From Pseudoduganella namucuonensis (GTDB taxonomy: Bacteria; Pseudomonadota; Gammaproteobacteria; Burkholderiales; Burkholderiaceae_D), in contig NZ_FPBO01000001.1 in the NCBI RefSeq assembly GCF_900116645.1, positions 194,416-258,415 of the forward strand: a stretch of 64,000 nucleotides of DNA, read 5' to 3'. The position numbers were made by a program, and so were the translations under genes. Below, piece after piece: positions 1 through 13,379 of this stretch; position 1 is the stretch's first letter, and each line of letters opens with the position of its first letter. The notes beneath the pieces were generated by a model. It saw only the letters and a program-made list of their open reading frames with translations, searched no databases and was not told the origin of the DNA.

Positions 1-419
1 GCCAGCGGCACGCGCAGGCGCTGGTGCAGCGGCTGCAGCCCGGCCAGCGGCGCCAGCCAGTCGGGGTAGTCCGGCAGGGCTTGCCGCGGCGGGGGGGCGG
101 CGGCCAGGTCCGGGCCGTCTTCGCGGCGCCAGCGCGCGTGGGCCAGGTCGGCGTTGCGTTCGAAGGCGCGGTTCAGCAGGGCGGCGGCGGCGGCCTGTCC
201 GGAGCGGCCCGTCAGCTCCGGCAGCGTGGCGGCGAGGTTGGCGGCCAGCTGAGCGGCGCGTTCCTCGTAGCGCAGGCGCGCGTCGGCGGATTCGGTCTCG
301 ATCAGCAGCGAATAGCGCGCGCCGATGACGACGGCGATGACGGCGAAGATGGGGATGAACAGGCGGGAATAGCTTCCCATCCGCATCCAGGATGACGAGA
401 GTGTCCCCAAGAATGGCAT
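1..419 (-). CDS. Inner-membrane sensor protein, N-terminal fragment
   Basis: This reading frame runs off the left edge of the window, so only about 139 residues are visible. An ATG at 419 opens a short cytoplasmic stretch, then a strongly hydrophobic segment (LFIPIFAVIAVVIGARYSLL, about residues 21-40), then an Ala/Arg-rich region that reads like the start of a periplasmic helical sensor domain and contains LPDYPDWLAPL. That layout is typical of membrane-bound histidine kinases or GGDEF/EAL proteins, but no signalling domain is in view. It is transcribed in the same direction as the HD-GYP and MHYT-kinase genes, 123 bp downstream of the former, so a role in the same signalling neighbourhood is plausible. 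The output domain is unknown. Confidence 0.55.
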   Translation of the reverse strand, partial: MPFLGTLSSSWMRMGSYSRLFIPIFAVIAVVIGARYSLLIETESADARLRYEERAAQLAANLAATLPELTGRSGQAAAAALLNRAFERNADLAHARWRREDGPDLAAAPPPRQALPDYPDWLAPLAGLQPLHQRLRVPL

Positions 420-542
420 AGAGGTTCCGCTGGGCTGGCAACTGTTGTCATTATTACTTAAAAGTTAATTCTTGGACACTGCTGTTACACAGTTTATACA
501 ATGAGGGCCGCCGCGCGCCCGGCCGCGGGGGGAAATCCCGGG

Positions 543-5020
<4,478 letters not shown>

Positions 5021-5081
5021 GGGCTCGCGCTGTTCGGTGACCGTCCGCGGCCGGGAAGGGCCGGGGACGGGTGCGGCGTCA

Positions 5082-5567
5082 CTATTCCGCCAACAGTTTC
5101 TCGATGTCGGCGCTCATTTCCTCCGGCTTGGTGGTGGGCGCGTAGCGCTTGTAGACCGTGCCGTCCTTGCGCACCAAGAACTTGGTGAAATTCCATTTGA
5201 TGCCTTCCGTGCCCAGCAGGCCGGGCGATTCCTTTTTCAGGTGCTGGTACAGGGGATGGGCGCCGTCGCCGTTGACGTCGACCTTGGCGAACATGGGGAA
5301 GCTCACGCCGTAGTTCTTTTCGCAGAAGGCGCCGATGTCGTCGGCCGTGCCCGGCTCCTGCGCGCCGAACTGGTTGCAGGGGAAGCCCAGCACCTCCACG
5401 CCCCGGTCCTTGAACTGCCGGTAGACCGATTCCAGGCCCTGGTACTGCGGCGTGAAGCCGCACTTGCTGGCCGTGTTGACGATCAACAGCACCTTGCCCT
5501 TGTATCGCGACAGGTCGGCCGGCTGGCCGGACAGGGTGTCGGCCTTGAAATCGAAGACGGTGGTCAT
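5082..5567 (-). CDS. Glutathione peroxidase family protein (Cys type)
   Basis: A 161-residue thiol peroxidase of the usual family length. The peroxidatic Cys is in NTASKCGFTPQY (about residue 36), the catalytic Gln in FPCNQFGAQEPG and the Trp/Asn in IKWNFTKFLV, which together make the GPx tetrad. It is a cysteine rather than selenocysteine enzyme, with no signal peptide, so it is probably a cytoplasmic peroxidase of the BtuE kind that can use thioredoxin or glutathione. It lies between the MHYT kinase and pilU on the same strand, only 10 bp from the end of pilU, so it may be read from the pil transcript. Confidence 0.93.
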   Translation of the reverse strand: MTTVFDFKADTLSGQPADLSRYKGKVLLIVNTASKCGFTPQYQGLESVYRQFKDRGVEVLGFPCNQFGAQEPGTADDIGAFCEKNYGVSFPMFAKVDVNGDGAHPLYQHLKKESPGLLGTEGIKWNFTKFLVRKDGTVYKRYAPTTKPEEMSADIEKLLAE

Positions 5568-5577
5568 GGTGTTCCTT

Positions 5578-6714
5578 TCAGACGATGTTCAGGTGCTCGG
5601 TGCCGGCCGCCAGGTCGCGCGTCTTGGCGGCCTTGCCCTCGAGCTTGATGGCCAGGCGCAGGTCGTTGACGGAATCGGCGTTGCGCAGCGCGTCCTCGTA
5701 GCTGATCTTGTCGGCCTCGTACAGGTCGAACAGGGCCTGGTCGAAGGTCTGCATGCCCAGCTCGCGCGACTTCTTCATCAGTTCCTTGATCTCGTGCACC
5801 TGGCCCTTGAAGATCATGTCGGCGATCAGCGGCGAGTTCAGCATGATCTCGATGGCCACCGCGCGGCCCTTGGCCTCCTTCAGCGGAATCAGGCGCTGCG
5901 AGATCATGCCCTTCAGGTTCAGCGACAAGTCCATCAGCAATTGCTGGCGGCGCTCCTCGGGGAAGAAGTTGATGATGCGGTCCAGCGCCTGGTTGGCGCT
6001 GTTGGCGTGCAGCGTGGCCAGGCACAGGTGGCCGGTCTCGGCGAAGGCGATCGCGTGGTCCATGGTCTGGCGGTCGCGGATCTCGCCGATCTGGATCACG
6101 TCCGGCGCCTGGCGCAGCGTGTTCTTCAGCGCCACTTCCCAGTCCTCGGTGTCGACGCCGACCTCGCGCTGGGTGATGATGCAGTTGCCGTGCGGGTGCA
6201 CGAACTCCACCGGGTCCTCGATGGTGATGATGTGGCCGTAGCTGTTGGCGTTGCGGTAGCCCACCATGGCCGCCAAGGTGGTCGACTTGCCCGAGCCGGT
6301 CGCGCCCACCATGACCACCAGGCCGCGTTTGGACATGATGACGTCCTTCAGCACCTCCGGCAGGCCCAGCTCCTCCAGCTTGGGGATGGAGGAGTTGATG
6401 GTGCGCAGCACCATGCCGACCGAGCTCATCTGCACGAAGGCGGACACGCGGAAACGCCCCAGGTCGCCCGGGCTGATGGCGAAGTTGGCCTCCTTGGTCA
6501 GCTCGAAGCCGGCGGTCTGCTTGTCGTTCATGATGGAACGGGCCAGGTCCGAGGTGTGGGCGGCCGTCAGCGGCTGGGCCGACACCGGCGTCATCTTGCC
6601 GTCGATCTTGATGGCGGGCGGGAAGCCGGCCGTGATGAACAGGTCCGAGCCCTTTTTGCTCACCATCAGGCGCAGCAGGTCGAACATGAATTTGGAGGCC
6701 TGGTCGCGTTCCAT
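5578..6714 (-). CDS. pilU: Type IV pilus retraction ATPase PilU
   Basis: A 378-residue hexameric secretion ATPase that assists PilT in depolymerising type IV pili at the inner membrane. The N-terminal PAS-like domain (KKGSDLFITAGFPP) precedes the RecA core with Walker A GATGSGKSTT (about 140), the Asp box ITIEDPVEF, Walker B DVIQIGEIRD and the His box TGHLCLATLHAN. The C-terminus lacks the AIRNLIRE motif of PilT and has LIADMIFKG instead, which separates PilU from PilT. It starts 3 bp after the pilT stop, so the two form an operon. A second PilU-like gene lies at 13380. Confidence 0.96.
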   Translation of the reverse strand: MERDQASKFMFDLLRLMVSKKGSDLFITAGFPPAIKIDGKMTPVSAQPLTAAHTSDLARSIMNDKQTAGFELTKEANFAISPGDLGRFRVSAFVQMSSVGMVLRTINSSIPKLEELGLPEVLKDVIMSKRGLVVMVGATGSGKSTTLAAMVGYRNANSYGHIITIEDPVEFVHPHGNCIITQREVGVDTEDWEVALKNTLRQAPDVIQIGEIRDRQTMDHAIAFAETGHLCLATLHANSANQALDRIINFFPEERRQQLLMDLSLNLKGMISQRLIPLKEAKGRAVAIEIMLNSPLIADMIFKGQVHEIKELMKKSRELGMQTFDQALFDLYEADKISYEDALRNADSVNDLRLAIKLEGKAAKTRDLAAGTEHLNIV

Positions 6715-6717
6715 GCT

Positions 6718-7761
6718 TTATCCCGGGAAGTTGTCAGGTATCTTGGCCGCGTTGCGGGCGGCGGCGGACGATATCACATTCCGGCGCACCAGGTCGGTCA
6801 GGTTCTGGTCCAGGGTCTGCATGCCGACGTTGCTGCCGGTCTGGATGGCCGAGTACATCTGGGCGATCTTGGCCTCGCGGATCAGGTTGCGGATGGCCGG
6901 CGTGCCGACCATGATCTCGTGCGCGGCGACGCGGCCGGCGCCGTCCTTGGTCTTGAGCAGGGTCTGCGAAATGACCGCCTGCAGCGACTCGGACAGCATG
7001 GCCCGCACCATTTCCTTCTCCTCGGACGGGAACACGTCGACGATGCGGTCGATGGTCTTGGCGGCCGACGAGGTGTGCAGGGTGCCGAACACCAGGTGGC
7101 CGGTCTCGGCGGCCGACAGCGCCAGGCGGATGGTTTCCAGGTCGCGCAGCTCGCCGACCAGGATGGCGTCCGGGTCCTCCCGCAGCGCCGAGCGCAGCGC
7201 GTTGTTGAACGACAGCGTGTGCGGCCCCACCTCGCGCTGGTTGATCAGGCACTTCTTGGAGTCGTGCACGAACTCGATCGGGTCCTCGATGGTGAGGATG
7301 TGGCCGTACTCGTTCTCGTTGAGGTGGTTGACCATGGCCGCCAGGGTGGTGGACTTGCCGGAGCCGGTCGGCCCGGTCACCAGCACCAGGCCGCGCGGGC
7401 GCAGCGCGAACTCGGCGAAGATCTTGGGCGCGTTCAGCTCTTCCAGGCTGAGGATCTTGGACGGGATGGTGCGCAGCACGGCCGCCGCGCCCCGTTCCTG
7501 GTTGTAGGCGTTGACGCGGAAGCGCGCCAGGCCCGGAATGGCGAAGGAGAAGTCGCACTCCAGCATCTCCTCGTAGGACTTGCGCTGGCCGTCGTTCATG
7601 ATGTCATAGATCATGCCGTGCACGTCCTTGTGCTCCAGCGGCGGCAGGTTGATGCGGCGCACGTCGCCGTGCACCCGTATCATCGGCGGCAGCCCGGCGG
7701 ACAGGTGCAGGTCGGAGGCCTTGTTCTTGACGGAGAATGCGAGTAATTCGGAGATGTCCAT
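6718..7761 (-). CDS. pilT: Type IV pilus twitching motility ATPase PilT
   Basis: A 347-residue retraction motor. It starts MDISELLAFSVKNKASDLHL, has Walker A GPTGSGKSTT (about 130), Asp box LTIEDPIEFVH, Walker B DAILVGELRD, His box TGHLVFGTLHTS and the PilT hallmark AIRNLIRE near residue 275. It powers pilin disassembly for twitching motility and DNA uptake. It is the first gene of pilT-pilU and is divergent from yggS with a roughly 100-bp shared upstream region. The order pilU-pilT | yggS-proC is typical of proteobacteria, which supports both identifications. Confidence 0.97.
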   Translation of the reverse strand: MDISELLAFSVKNKASDLHLSAGLPPMIRVHGDVRRINLPPLEHKDVHGMIYDIMNDGQRKSYEEMLECDFSFAIPGLARFRVNAYNQERGAAAVLRTIPSKILSLEELNAPKIFAEFALRPRGLVLVTGPTGSGKSTTLAAMVNHLNENEYGHILTIEDPIEFVHDSKKCLINQREVGPHTLSFNNALRSALREDPDAILVGELRDLETIRLALSAAETGHLVFGTLHTSSAAKTIDRIVDVFPSEEKEMVRAMLSESLQAVISQTLLKTKDGAGRVAAHEIMVGTPAIRNLIREAKIAQMYSAIQTGSNVGMQTLDQNLTDLVRRNVISSAAARNAAKIPDNFPG

Positions 7762-7864
7762 TTATAATCCTGTGCCTGCGCGGTTTTTGCGTGACGGGCG
7801 CCGTCCCGCGGGCCGGCGCGCGCGCGGGCGAGCCTACCCTCAGCCAACTTCCCGCTCGACGATT

Positions 7865-8584
7865 ATGTCCAGAATAGCCCAGAACTTGCAAGCAGTCCTA
7901 CAGACAATTGTTGCCGCCGAGCACGAAGCGGGGCGCGCGCCCGGATCGGTGCAATTGCTGGCCGTGTCCAAGACCTTCGGCCCGGAGGCGGTGCTGGAGG
8001 CGGTGCAGGCCGGCCAGCTGGCGTTCGGCGAGAACTATGTGCAGGAGGGCGTGGACAAGATCCGCGCGCTGGCCGCCGCCACGCCCACGCCCGACCAGGC
8101 GCTGGAGTGGCATTTCATCGGACCCATCCAGAGCAACAAGACCCGGCCGATCGCCGAGCACTTCGACTGGGTGCACACGGTGGAGCGCGACAAGACCGCG
8201 CGGCGCCTGTCCGACCAGCGGCCGGCCGGGCTGGCGCCGCTGAACGTCTGCATCCAGGTCAACATCAGCGGCGAGGCCAGCAAGAGCGGCGCGGCGCCCG
8301 GCGAGGCGCTGGCGCTGGCGCGCGCGGTGGCCGCGCTGCCCCGGCTGCGGCTGCGCGGCCTGATGGCCATCCCCGAGCCGGAGCACGATCTGGACCAACA
8401 GCGCGCGGCCTTCCGCCGCGTGCGCGAACTGTACGATACCCTGCGCGCCGAGGGGCTGGCGCTCGACACGCTGTCGATGGGCATGTCCGGCGACATGCGC
8501 GCCGCCGTCCTGGAAGGGGCGACCATCGTGCGCGTCGGCAGCGCCATCTTCGGCGCGCGCACCTACCACAAGGAACCACAATGA
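7865..8584 (+). CDS. yggS: Pyridoxal phosphate homeostasis protein (YggS/PLPBP family)
   Basis: A 239-residue single-domain PLP-binding TIM-barrel protein without known catalysis that controls free PLP and thereby amino-acid metabolism. Visible family motifs are LLAVSKTFG (the PLP Lys), FGENYVQEG, WHFIGPIQSNKTR, VNISGEASKSG, GLMAIPE and LSMGMSGDMRAAV...TIVRVGSAIFGAR. I place the start at the ATG at 7865 (MSRIAQNL), which fits the family length; the longer frame upstream overlaps the pilT promoter side. Its stop overlaps the proC start (ATGA, 8581-8584). Confidence 0.95.
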   Translation: MSRIAQNLQAVLQTIVAAEHEAGRAPGSVQLLAVSKTFGPEAVLEAVQAGQLAFGENYVQEGVDKIRALAAATPTPDQALEWHFIGPIQSNKTRPIAEHFDWVHTVERDKTARRLSDQRPAGLAPLNVCIQVNISGEASKSGAAPGEALALARAVAALPRLRLRGLMAIPEPEHDLDQQRAAFRRVRELYDTLRAEGLALDTLSMGMSGDMRAAVLEGATIVRVGSAIFGARTYHKEPQ

Positions 8585-9474
8585 AAATCGCATTCATCGG
8601 CGGCGGCAACATGGCCGCCGCCCTGATCGCCGGCCTGGCCGGCAAACTGACCGCCGGCGCCGACATCCACGTGGTGGACCCCAACGGGGCCGCGCTGGAG
8701 AAGCTGCGCGCGCAATACGGCGTGTCCACCTCCGGCGCGCTGCCGGGCGCCCGGCACGCGCCGGGCGAGCCCGGCGAAGGTTCGGCGGCCGGCTACCAGG
8801 CCGTGGCCAGCGCCGACGTGATCGTGCTGGCGGTCAAGCCGCAGAGCATGCGCGAGGTGGCCGAACAGCTGCTGCCGCTGCTGCCGGCCAAGGCCGACGC
8901 CGCGGCGCCGGCCGGGCCGCTGCTGGTGTCGATCGCGGCGGGCATCCGCGCGGCCGACCTGTCGCGCTGGCTGGGCGGCTACCAGGCCATCGTGCGCTGC
9001 ATGCCGAACACGCCGGCGCTGATCGGCATGGGCGTCACCGGCATGGCGGCCTCGGCCGGCGTGAGCGCGGCGCAGAAGGCGGCGGCGGACGCCATCATGA
9101 AGGCGGTCGGCACCACCGTCTGGCTGGACAGCGAGGACTTGATCGATCCGGTCACCGCCGTGTCCGGCAGTGGCCCGGCCTATGTGTTCTATTTCATCGA
9201 GGCGATGCAGCGCGCGGCCGTGGAAATGGGCCTGGACGCCGAGCAGGGCAAGCAGCTGGCGCTGGCCACCTTCACCGGCGCCGCGCAACTGGCGGCGCAA
9301 TCGGACGAGCCGGTCTCGCTGCTGCGCGAGCGCGTCACCTCCAAGGGCGGCACCACCCACGCGGCGCTGACCAGCATGGCCGCCGACGGCGTGGCCGACG
9401 CCATCGTCAAGGCGATGAAGGCGGCCGCCGCGCGCGGCAGGCAGCTGGGCGACGAACTGGGGCAGGCCGGCTAG
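8581..9474 (+). CDS. proC: Pyrroline-5-carboxylate reductase
   Basis: A 297-residue cytoplasmic enzyme that makes proline by NAD(P)H reduction of 1-pyrroline-5-carboxylate. The N-terminal Rossmann motif is IAFIGGGNMAAALIAGL, followed by VLAVKPQ, the RCMPNTPALIGMG block, and the C-terminal family signature TAVSGSGPAYVFYFIEAM...ERVTSKGGTTHAAL. A Gly/Pro-rich insertion near residues 52-65 makes it slightly longer than the E. coli enzyme. It is coupled to yggS by a 4-bp overlap, a widely conserved pairing. Confidence 0.97.
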   Translation: MKIAFIGGGNMAAALIAGLAGKLTAGADIHVVDPNGAALEKLRAQYGVSTSGALPGARHAPGEPGEGSAAGYQAVASADVIVLAVKPQSMREVAEQLLPLLPAKADAAAPAGPLLVSIAAGIRAADLSRWLGGYQAIVRCMPNTPALIGMGVTGMAASAGVSAAQKAAADAIMKAVGTTVWLDSEDLIDPVTAVSGSGPAYVFYFIEAMQRAAVEMGLDAEQGKQLALATFTGAAQLAAQSDEPVSLLRERVTSKGGTTHAALTSMAADGVADAIVKAMKAAAARGRQLGDELGQAG

Positions 9475-9517
9475 GGCGGGATAGGGCAAGACGGGCAAGG
9501 CAGGGTGGAGGCGGCCG

Positions 9518-10507
9518 TCAGAACACATGCCGCATGCCCACCGTGGCCAAGCGCCGCGTGCCGCCCGGCAGCATGGCCTGGTAGCTTGCCAGGCTGTCGT
9601 TGCGCAGCCGGGAATAGACCAGGTATAGATTGCTGCGCCGCGACAAATAATAATAGTAGCCGGCCGCGACTTGGCTGGCGCCGGCGTTGGCGCGGGCGTG
9701 GTCGGCCTTGCGCACATAGCCGGCCGCCAGCGTATGGGGGCCGAGCGGCATGCTGGCGCCGAGCAGCAGGTCGCGCGTGTCCAGCGCGCCATCGTTGCGG
9801 CTGCGCGCCGCCACCAGCCAGGCGCGCACGGGGCCGAAATCGTAATTGCCGCCTATCAGCGTGCTGCGCGCCAGCCGGGCGCCCGCCGCGTCGTTGCTGT
9901 CGTGCAGGGCCAGCTGGACATTGAGCGGCCCGGCCGCGTAGCCGACATCCATGCTGACCTGCCGCAGCGCGCCGCGGCCGGCGGCGCTTTCGCCGGCGGC
10001 GTAGGCCAGGTCGCCGTACCAGCCGTTCAGCGGGGGCAGCGAATATTTCACCGTGTTATCCATGCGCACGCCGGAATCGGCGAACAGCCGGGTGGCGTCG
10101 CCCGGCCCCTTGGCGCCGAACGGGTCGTTGGTGGCGATGGCCCCGAAATAGGGCGTGAACATGCGGCCGGCCTTGATGCCGCCCCAGGGGCCGGACAGGC
10201 CGACCCAGCTCTGGCTGCCGAAGGCGCGGTCGGCGAAGGCCGAGGCGCCGGTGTCCACATCGATCTGCGCTTCGAGCGCGAAGCTGGCGCTCATGCCGCC
10301 TCCCAGGTCTTCCTCGCCGCGGAAGCCGAGCCGGGGCCCGGCGTGCCCGCCGCTCTCGAGCCGCAGCGCCGAGGCGCCCGCATTACGGTCGGCCACCAGT
10401 CCCAGGTCCAGCACGCCGTAGATGACGATCCCTTGCTGGGCCATGGCCTGCGCGCAGGTCAGCCCCAGCCCCAGTATCGCCGCCGCGCCCGCCTTATGTG
10501 CGTCCAT
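9518..10507 (-). CDS. Gram-negative general porin
   Basis: A 329-residue outer-membrane porin of the betaproteobacterial type. I choose the ATG at 10507 because AGGAGG lies 6-7 bases upstream and the protein then begins with a clear signal peptide (MDAHKAGAAAILGLGLTCAQAMAQ). The mature start, GIVIYGVLDLGLVADRNAG, is the usual first strand (QSSVTLYGVLD-like) of these trimeric porins, and the protein ends in Phe (GMRHVF), the C-terminal signature recognised by BamA. Typical eyelet-loop text is present (GRMFTPYFGAI). The upstream in-frame extension to 10618 has no signal sequence logic and is rejected. Solute preference cannot be read from sequence. Confidence 0.9.
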   Translation of the reverse strand: MDAHKAGAAAILGLGLTCAQAMAQQGIVIYGVLDLGLVADRNAGASALRLESGGHAGPRLGFRGEEDLGGGMSASFALEAQIDVDTGASAFADRAFGSQSWVGLSGPWGGIKAGRMFTPYFGAIATNDPFGAKGPGDATRLFADSGVRMDNTVKYSLPPLNGWYGDLAYAAGESAAGRGALRQVSMDVGYAAGPLNVQLALHDSNDAAGARLARSTLIGGNYDFGPVRAWLVAARSRNDGALDTRDLLLGASMPLGPHTLAAGYVRKADHARANAGASQVAAGYYYYLSRRSNLYLVYSRLRNDSLASYQAMLPGGTRRLATVGMRHVF

Positions 10508-10644
10508 GCCAGCCTCCTGGAAGTGAGCGGTATCCGGTCTATCCGTTGTACGCCTGCCGGCGCCATGCATCAACGACTTATCAACGACTTCTTGATATCC
10601 GGTGGCGAAATGCTGCACTTTGGTAACGCTCGGCGGGGCGGCTA

Positions 10645-10944
10645 GTGGGGCGGGGCGAACCGCGGTATGCTGGTCGGCGCCTGCCGCGGCTGGCGCTGGT
10701 GGGCCATATCGATGCGGTGTACGTGAACGTGGATGTGGCCACGCACATGCTGGCCAACGAGATGCGGTTGCCCGGCGGCTTACGCTTCGATCCGGACCTG
10801 CCGCACGCGCGCTGCGACTTCCGCCTGTCGACCTTGCTCCATCCGGAGGTGGTGCGCCAGTTCAGCCAGTTCCCGCGGCGCGAGCGGAGCTGGCCGCGGC
10901 GGCTGCGCGTCAAATACCAGATAGGCGGGACCGGCGCCCCCTGA
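10645..10944 (+). CDS. Hypothetical small protein, possibly a gene remnant
   Basis: A 99-codon frame with a GTG start whose codons have a strong G/C bias at third positions, as in genuine genes here. The middle (LALVGHIDAVYVNVDVATHM, then LRFDPDLPHARCDF) reads like protein rather than translated noise. I recognise no family. There is no convincing ribosome binding site, and the frame is open only back to a TAA at 10624, so it may be the tail of a decayed gene. It sits alone between the divergent porin promoter and the DUF883 gene. It fills most of the roughly 475-bp gap there; the remaining bases show nothing distinctive. Confidence 0.35.
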   Translation: MGRGEPRYAGRRLPRLALVGHIDAVYVNVDVATHMLANEMRLPGGLRFDPDLPHARCDFRLSTLLHPEVVRQFSQFPRRERSWPRRLRVKYQIGGTGAP

Positions 10945-10982
10945 GCGCGGCGCCGGTTGCCCCGCCCGCTTGGGCCACGTCC

Positions 10983-11342
10983 TCAGCGGCGGGTGATCAG
11001 CATGCCCAGCGCGAGGCCGACGGCCGCGCCGCAGCCCACGGCGATCCAGGGATTGTCGTGCACATAGCCGTCGGCGGCCTGGGCGGCCAGCTTGCCGCGC
11101 GCCAGCACGCTGTCCTCCAGCTTCAGCAGGTCGGTCTTGGCGTTGCGCAGCGTTTCCTGGAACTGGCCCTTGGCGTGCTCGATCTCGGCCGGGCCGTCCT
11201 TGACGGCCGAGCTCAGCCATTGTTCGGCGTCGCTGACGGCCTCGCGCAGGTGGCTGAGCAGGCGTTCACGGTCGGCGCTGGAGTCGCTGCGCAGTTGCTG
11301 CGGGGAACCCGCGTTCGGGTTTTGCGGGGTGGTCTGGTCCAT
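10983..11342 (-). CDS. DUF883 family protein (ElaB/YqjD-like)
   Basis: A 119-residue protein. The start at 11342 is set by an AAGGAGG site just upstream. The body is amphipathic helix/coiled coil (LLSHLREAVSDAEQWL to VLARGKLAAQAADGYVHDNP), followed by the family's C-terminal single transmembrane segment WIAVGCGAAVGLALGMLITRR. E. coli ElaB and YqjD are C-tail-anchored inner-membrane proteins, YqjD binding ribosomes in stationary phase; the same may hold here but is not shown. It is transcribed alone, downstream of ubiA on the same strand (37-bp gap). Confidence 0.88.
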   Translation of the reverse strand: MDQTTPQNPNAGSPQQLRSDSSADRERLLSHLREAVSDAEQWLSSAVKDGPAEIEHAKGQFQETLRNAKTDLLKLEDSVLARGKLAAQAADGYVHDNPWIAVGCGAAVGLALGMLITRR

Positions 11343-11379
11343 GGCTTGCCTCCTTCGGGTTGGATGGGGGAGGGCCGCG

Positions 11380-12234
11380 TCAGCGCAGTGCGTAATCCAG
11401 CGCGATGCCGGCGAACACGGCCGCTCCCAGCCAGTTATTGTGCCGGAACGCGGCAAAGCAGGGCGCACGTTCGCGGCCGCGTATCAGCGTGTAGTGGTAG
11501 AGCGCGCACGCGGCCGCCACCGCCAGGCCGGCGTGGAACCACAGGCCCAGCCCGAAATGGCGGCCGGCCGCCAGCAGCATGCCCAGGTTGACCGCGTAGC
11601 ACAGCATGATGGCGGCCACGTCGGCGCGGCCGAAGGTGATGGCCGAGGTCTTGATGCCGATCTTGAGGTCGTCGTCGCGGTCCACCATCGCGTATTCGGT
11701 GTCGTAGGCCACGGCCCAGAACACGTTGGCCGCCAGCAGCCACCACGCCACGGCCGGCACCGCGCCCTGCACGGCGGCGAAGGCCATCGGGATGCCGAAG
11801 CCGAAGGCGATGCCCAGGTAGGCCTGGGGAATGGCGAAGAAACGCTTGAAATACGGGTAGGTGGCGGCGATGACGACGGCCGCCACGCTGAGTTGCCTGG
11901 TCAGCGCGTTCAGCGGCAGGATCAGCGCGAACGACAGCGCGGCCAGCAGGCCGGCGATGGCCAGCGCCTCCTTGCCGCTGACCCGTCCGCTCGTGATGGG
12001 CCGTTCGGCGGTGCGCTTGACGTGGCGGTCGAAGTCCTGGTCGGCGTAGTCGTTGACGGCGCAGCCGGCCGAGCGCATCAGCAGGGTGCCGAGGCAGAAG
12101 ATGAGCAGCAGGCGCCAGTCCGGCACGCCGCCGCTGGCCAGCCACAGCGCGCCCAGCGTGGGCCACAGCAGCAGCACGGTGCCGATGGGTTTGTCGAGCC
12201 GCACCAGGCGGAAGTAGAGCTGCAGCTTGTTCAT
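11380..12234 (-). CDS. ubiA: 4-hydroxybenzoate polyprenyltransferase
   Basis: A 284-residue integral membrane prenyltransferase of ubiquinone biosynthesis. The first Asp-rich motif is [19 protein letters not shown] (about 68-86) and the second is [20 protein letters not shown] (about 188-207); both bind Mg-diphosphate. The N-terminal [20 protein letters not shown] and about eight hydrophobic helices match UbiA. It attaches the polyprenyl chain to 4-hydroxybenzoate at the inner membrane. It lies 67 bp downstream of oxyR on the same strand. Confidence 0.96.
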   Translation of the reverse strand: MNKLQLYFRLVRLDKPIGTVLLLWPTLGALWLASGGVPDWRLLLIFCLGTLLMRSAGCAVNDYADQDFDRHVKRTAERPITSGRVSGKEALAIAGLLAALSFALILPLNALTRQLSVAAVVIAATYPYFKRFFAIPQAYLGIAFGFGIPMAFAAVQGAVPAVAWWLLAANVFWAVAYDTEYAMVDRDDDLKIGIKTSAITFGRADVAAIMLCYAVNLGMLLAAGRHFGLGLWFHAGLAVAAACALYHYTLIRGRERAPCFAAFRHNNWLGAAVFAGIALDYALR

Positions 12235-12301
12235 CGCGATGACGTGAGGGGGAAAACCGCGATTATAGTATGGCGGCCGCGGGCCATCGCGGGCGTGGCC
12301 G

Positions 12302-13234
12302 CTAGTCGCAGCCCAGCGGCGAGACGCCGGGCAGGCGGCACTGGGCCACGGCCTCGCAGACGGCGTCGATGGCGGCCTTGCGGGTGAAGCTCTTGCGCCA
12401 CACCATGACCACGCGGCGCGACGGTTCGGGCTGGTCGAAGTGGCGGAACTGCAGCATGCCGTCGTGGCTGTTCATATCCGGCACCGAGGCGCGCGGCAGC
12501 ACGGTCAGGCCGATGCCGCTGGCCACCATGTGGCGTATGGTTTCCAGCGAGGAACCCTCGAATGTGCGCTGCATGCCGTTGCCGGGCGAGGAGAAGCGCG
12601 CCATCTCGGGGCACACCTCCAGCACCTGGTCGCGGAAACAGTGGCCATTGCCCAGCAACAGCATGGTTTCCGTCTTCAAGTCCTCGGCGGGGATGGTCTT
12701 GCGCGCGGTCCAGGCGTGGTTGTGTGGCATGGCGACGACAAAGGGCTCGTCGTACAGCGCGTGCACGGCCATGCCGTGCTCGGGCAGCGGCAGCGCCATG
12801 ATGGCGGCGTCCAGCTCGCCCTGGCGCAGCATCTCCAGCAGCTTCACGGTGAAGTTTTCCTGCAGGATGAGCGGCATTTGCGGCACTTTGGCGATCATTG
12901 CCTTCACCAGCGGCGGCAGCAGGTAGGGGCCGATGGTGTAGATCACGCCCAGCCGCAGCGGGCCGGCCAGCGGGTCCTTGTTTTGCTTGGCGAGTTCCTT
13001 GATGGCGGCGGTCTGTTCCAGCACGCGCTCGGCCTGGGCCACGATCTGCGCGCCCAGCGGCGTGACGGAGATCTCGGCGCCGCCCCGTTCGAACAGCACG
13101 ACACCCAGCTCGTCCTCGAGCTTCTTGATCGCAACCGACAGCGTTGGCTGGGCGACGTAGCAGGCTTCGGCGGCGTGTCCGAAGTGTTTCGCCCGCGCAA
13201 CAGCGACGATGTATTTCAGTTCGGTCAGTGTCAT
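12302..13234 (-). CDS. oxyR: Hydrogen peroxide-sensing LysR regulator OxyR
   Basis: A 310-residue LysR-type regulator starting [19 protein letters not shown], with the helix-turn-helix at about 18-60 ([19 protein letters not shown]). The redox pair is present: [14 protein letters not shown] holds two Cys nine residues apart, corresponding to Cys199 and Cys208 of E. coli OxyR, and the surrounding text is that of OxyR rather than a generic LysR. On H2O2 exposure the disulfide form activates antioxidant genes. It is divergent from the second pilU-like gene with about 145 bp between the starts, so it could influence that gene. The start at 13234 is chosen over the long upstream extension because it matches the family N-terminus. 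Confidence 0.95.
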   Translation of the reverse strand: MTLTELKYIVAVARAKHFGHAAEACYVAQPTLSVAIKKLEDELGVVLFERGGAEISVTPLGAQIVAQAERVLEQTAAIKELAKQNKDPLAGPLRLGVIYTIGPYLLPPLVKAMIAKVPQMPLILQENFTVKLLEMLRQGELDAAIMALPLPEHGMAVHALYDEPFVVAMPHNHAWTARKTIPAEDLKTETMLLLGNGHCFRDQVLEVCPEMARFSSPGNGMQRTFEGSSLETIRHMVASGIGLTVLPRASVPDMNSHDGMLQFRHFDQPEPSRRVVMVWRKSFTRKAAIDAVCEAVAQCRLPGVSPLGCD

Positions 13235-13328
13235 GAACCTATTTGAACACAGGCAATCGCGGGGCGCAATGCCGGTGTTGCCTTTGTATCTACGCAAGAA
13301 AGCGTGGTGGCGCGGGGCAACGCTTATA

Positions 13329-13334
13329 TATAAT
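13329..13334 (+). promoter_or_regulatory. Putative -10 box upstream of pilU-like gene
   Basis: TATAAT within TTATATATAATG, about 45 bases before the start at 13380, in the divergent oxyR/pilU2 region. No good -35 hexamer lies 16-18 bases upstream, so the promoter may need an activator; OxyR is the obvious neighbour. The -10 assignment rests on sequence only. Confidence 0.4.
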
Positions 13335-13379
13335 GGGCCGCATGGGCCGCCTTGGCGGCCGGCGAACAGCGAGGCGCGC

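Noticed and set aside
13209..13379. N-terminal extension of the second pilU-like gene back to 13209
   Set aside because: It would run through the divergent promoter region; PilU homologues begin at the ATG at 13380.
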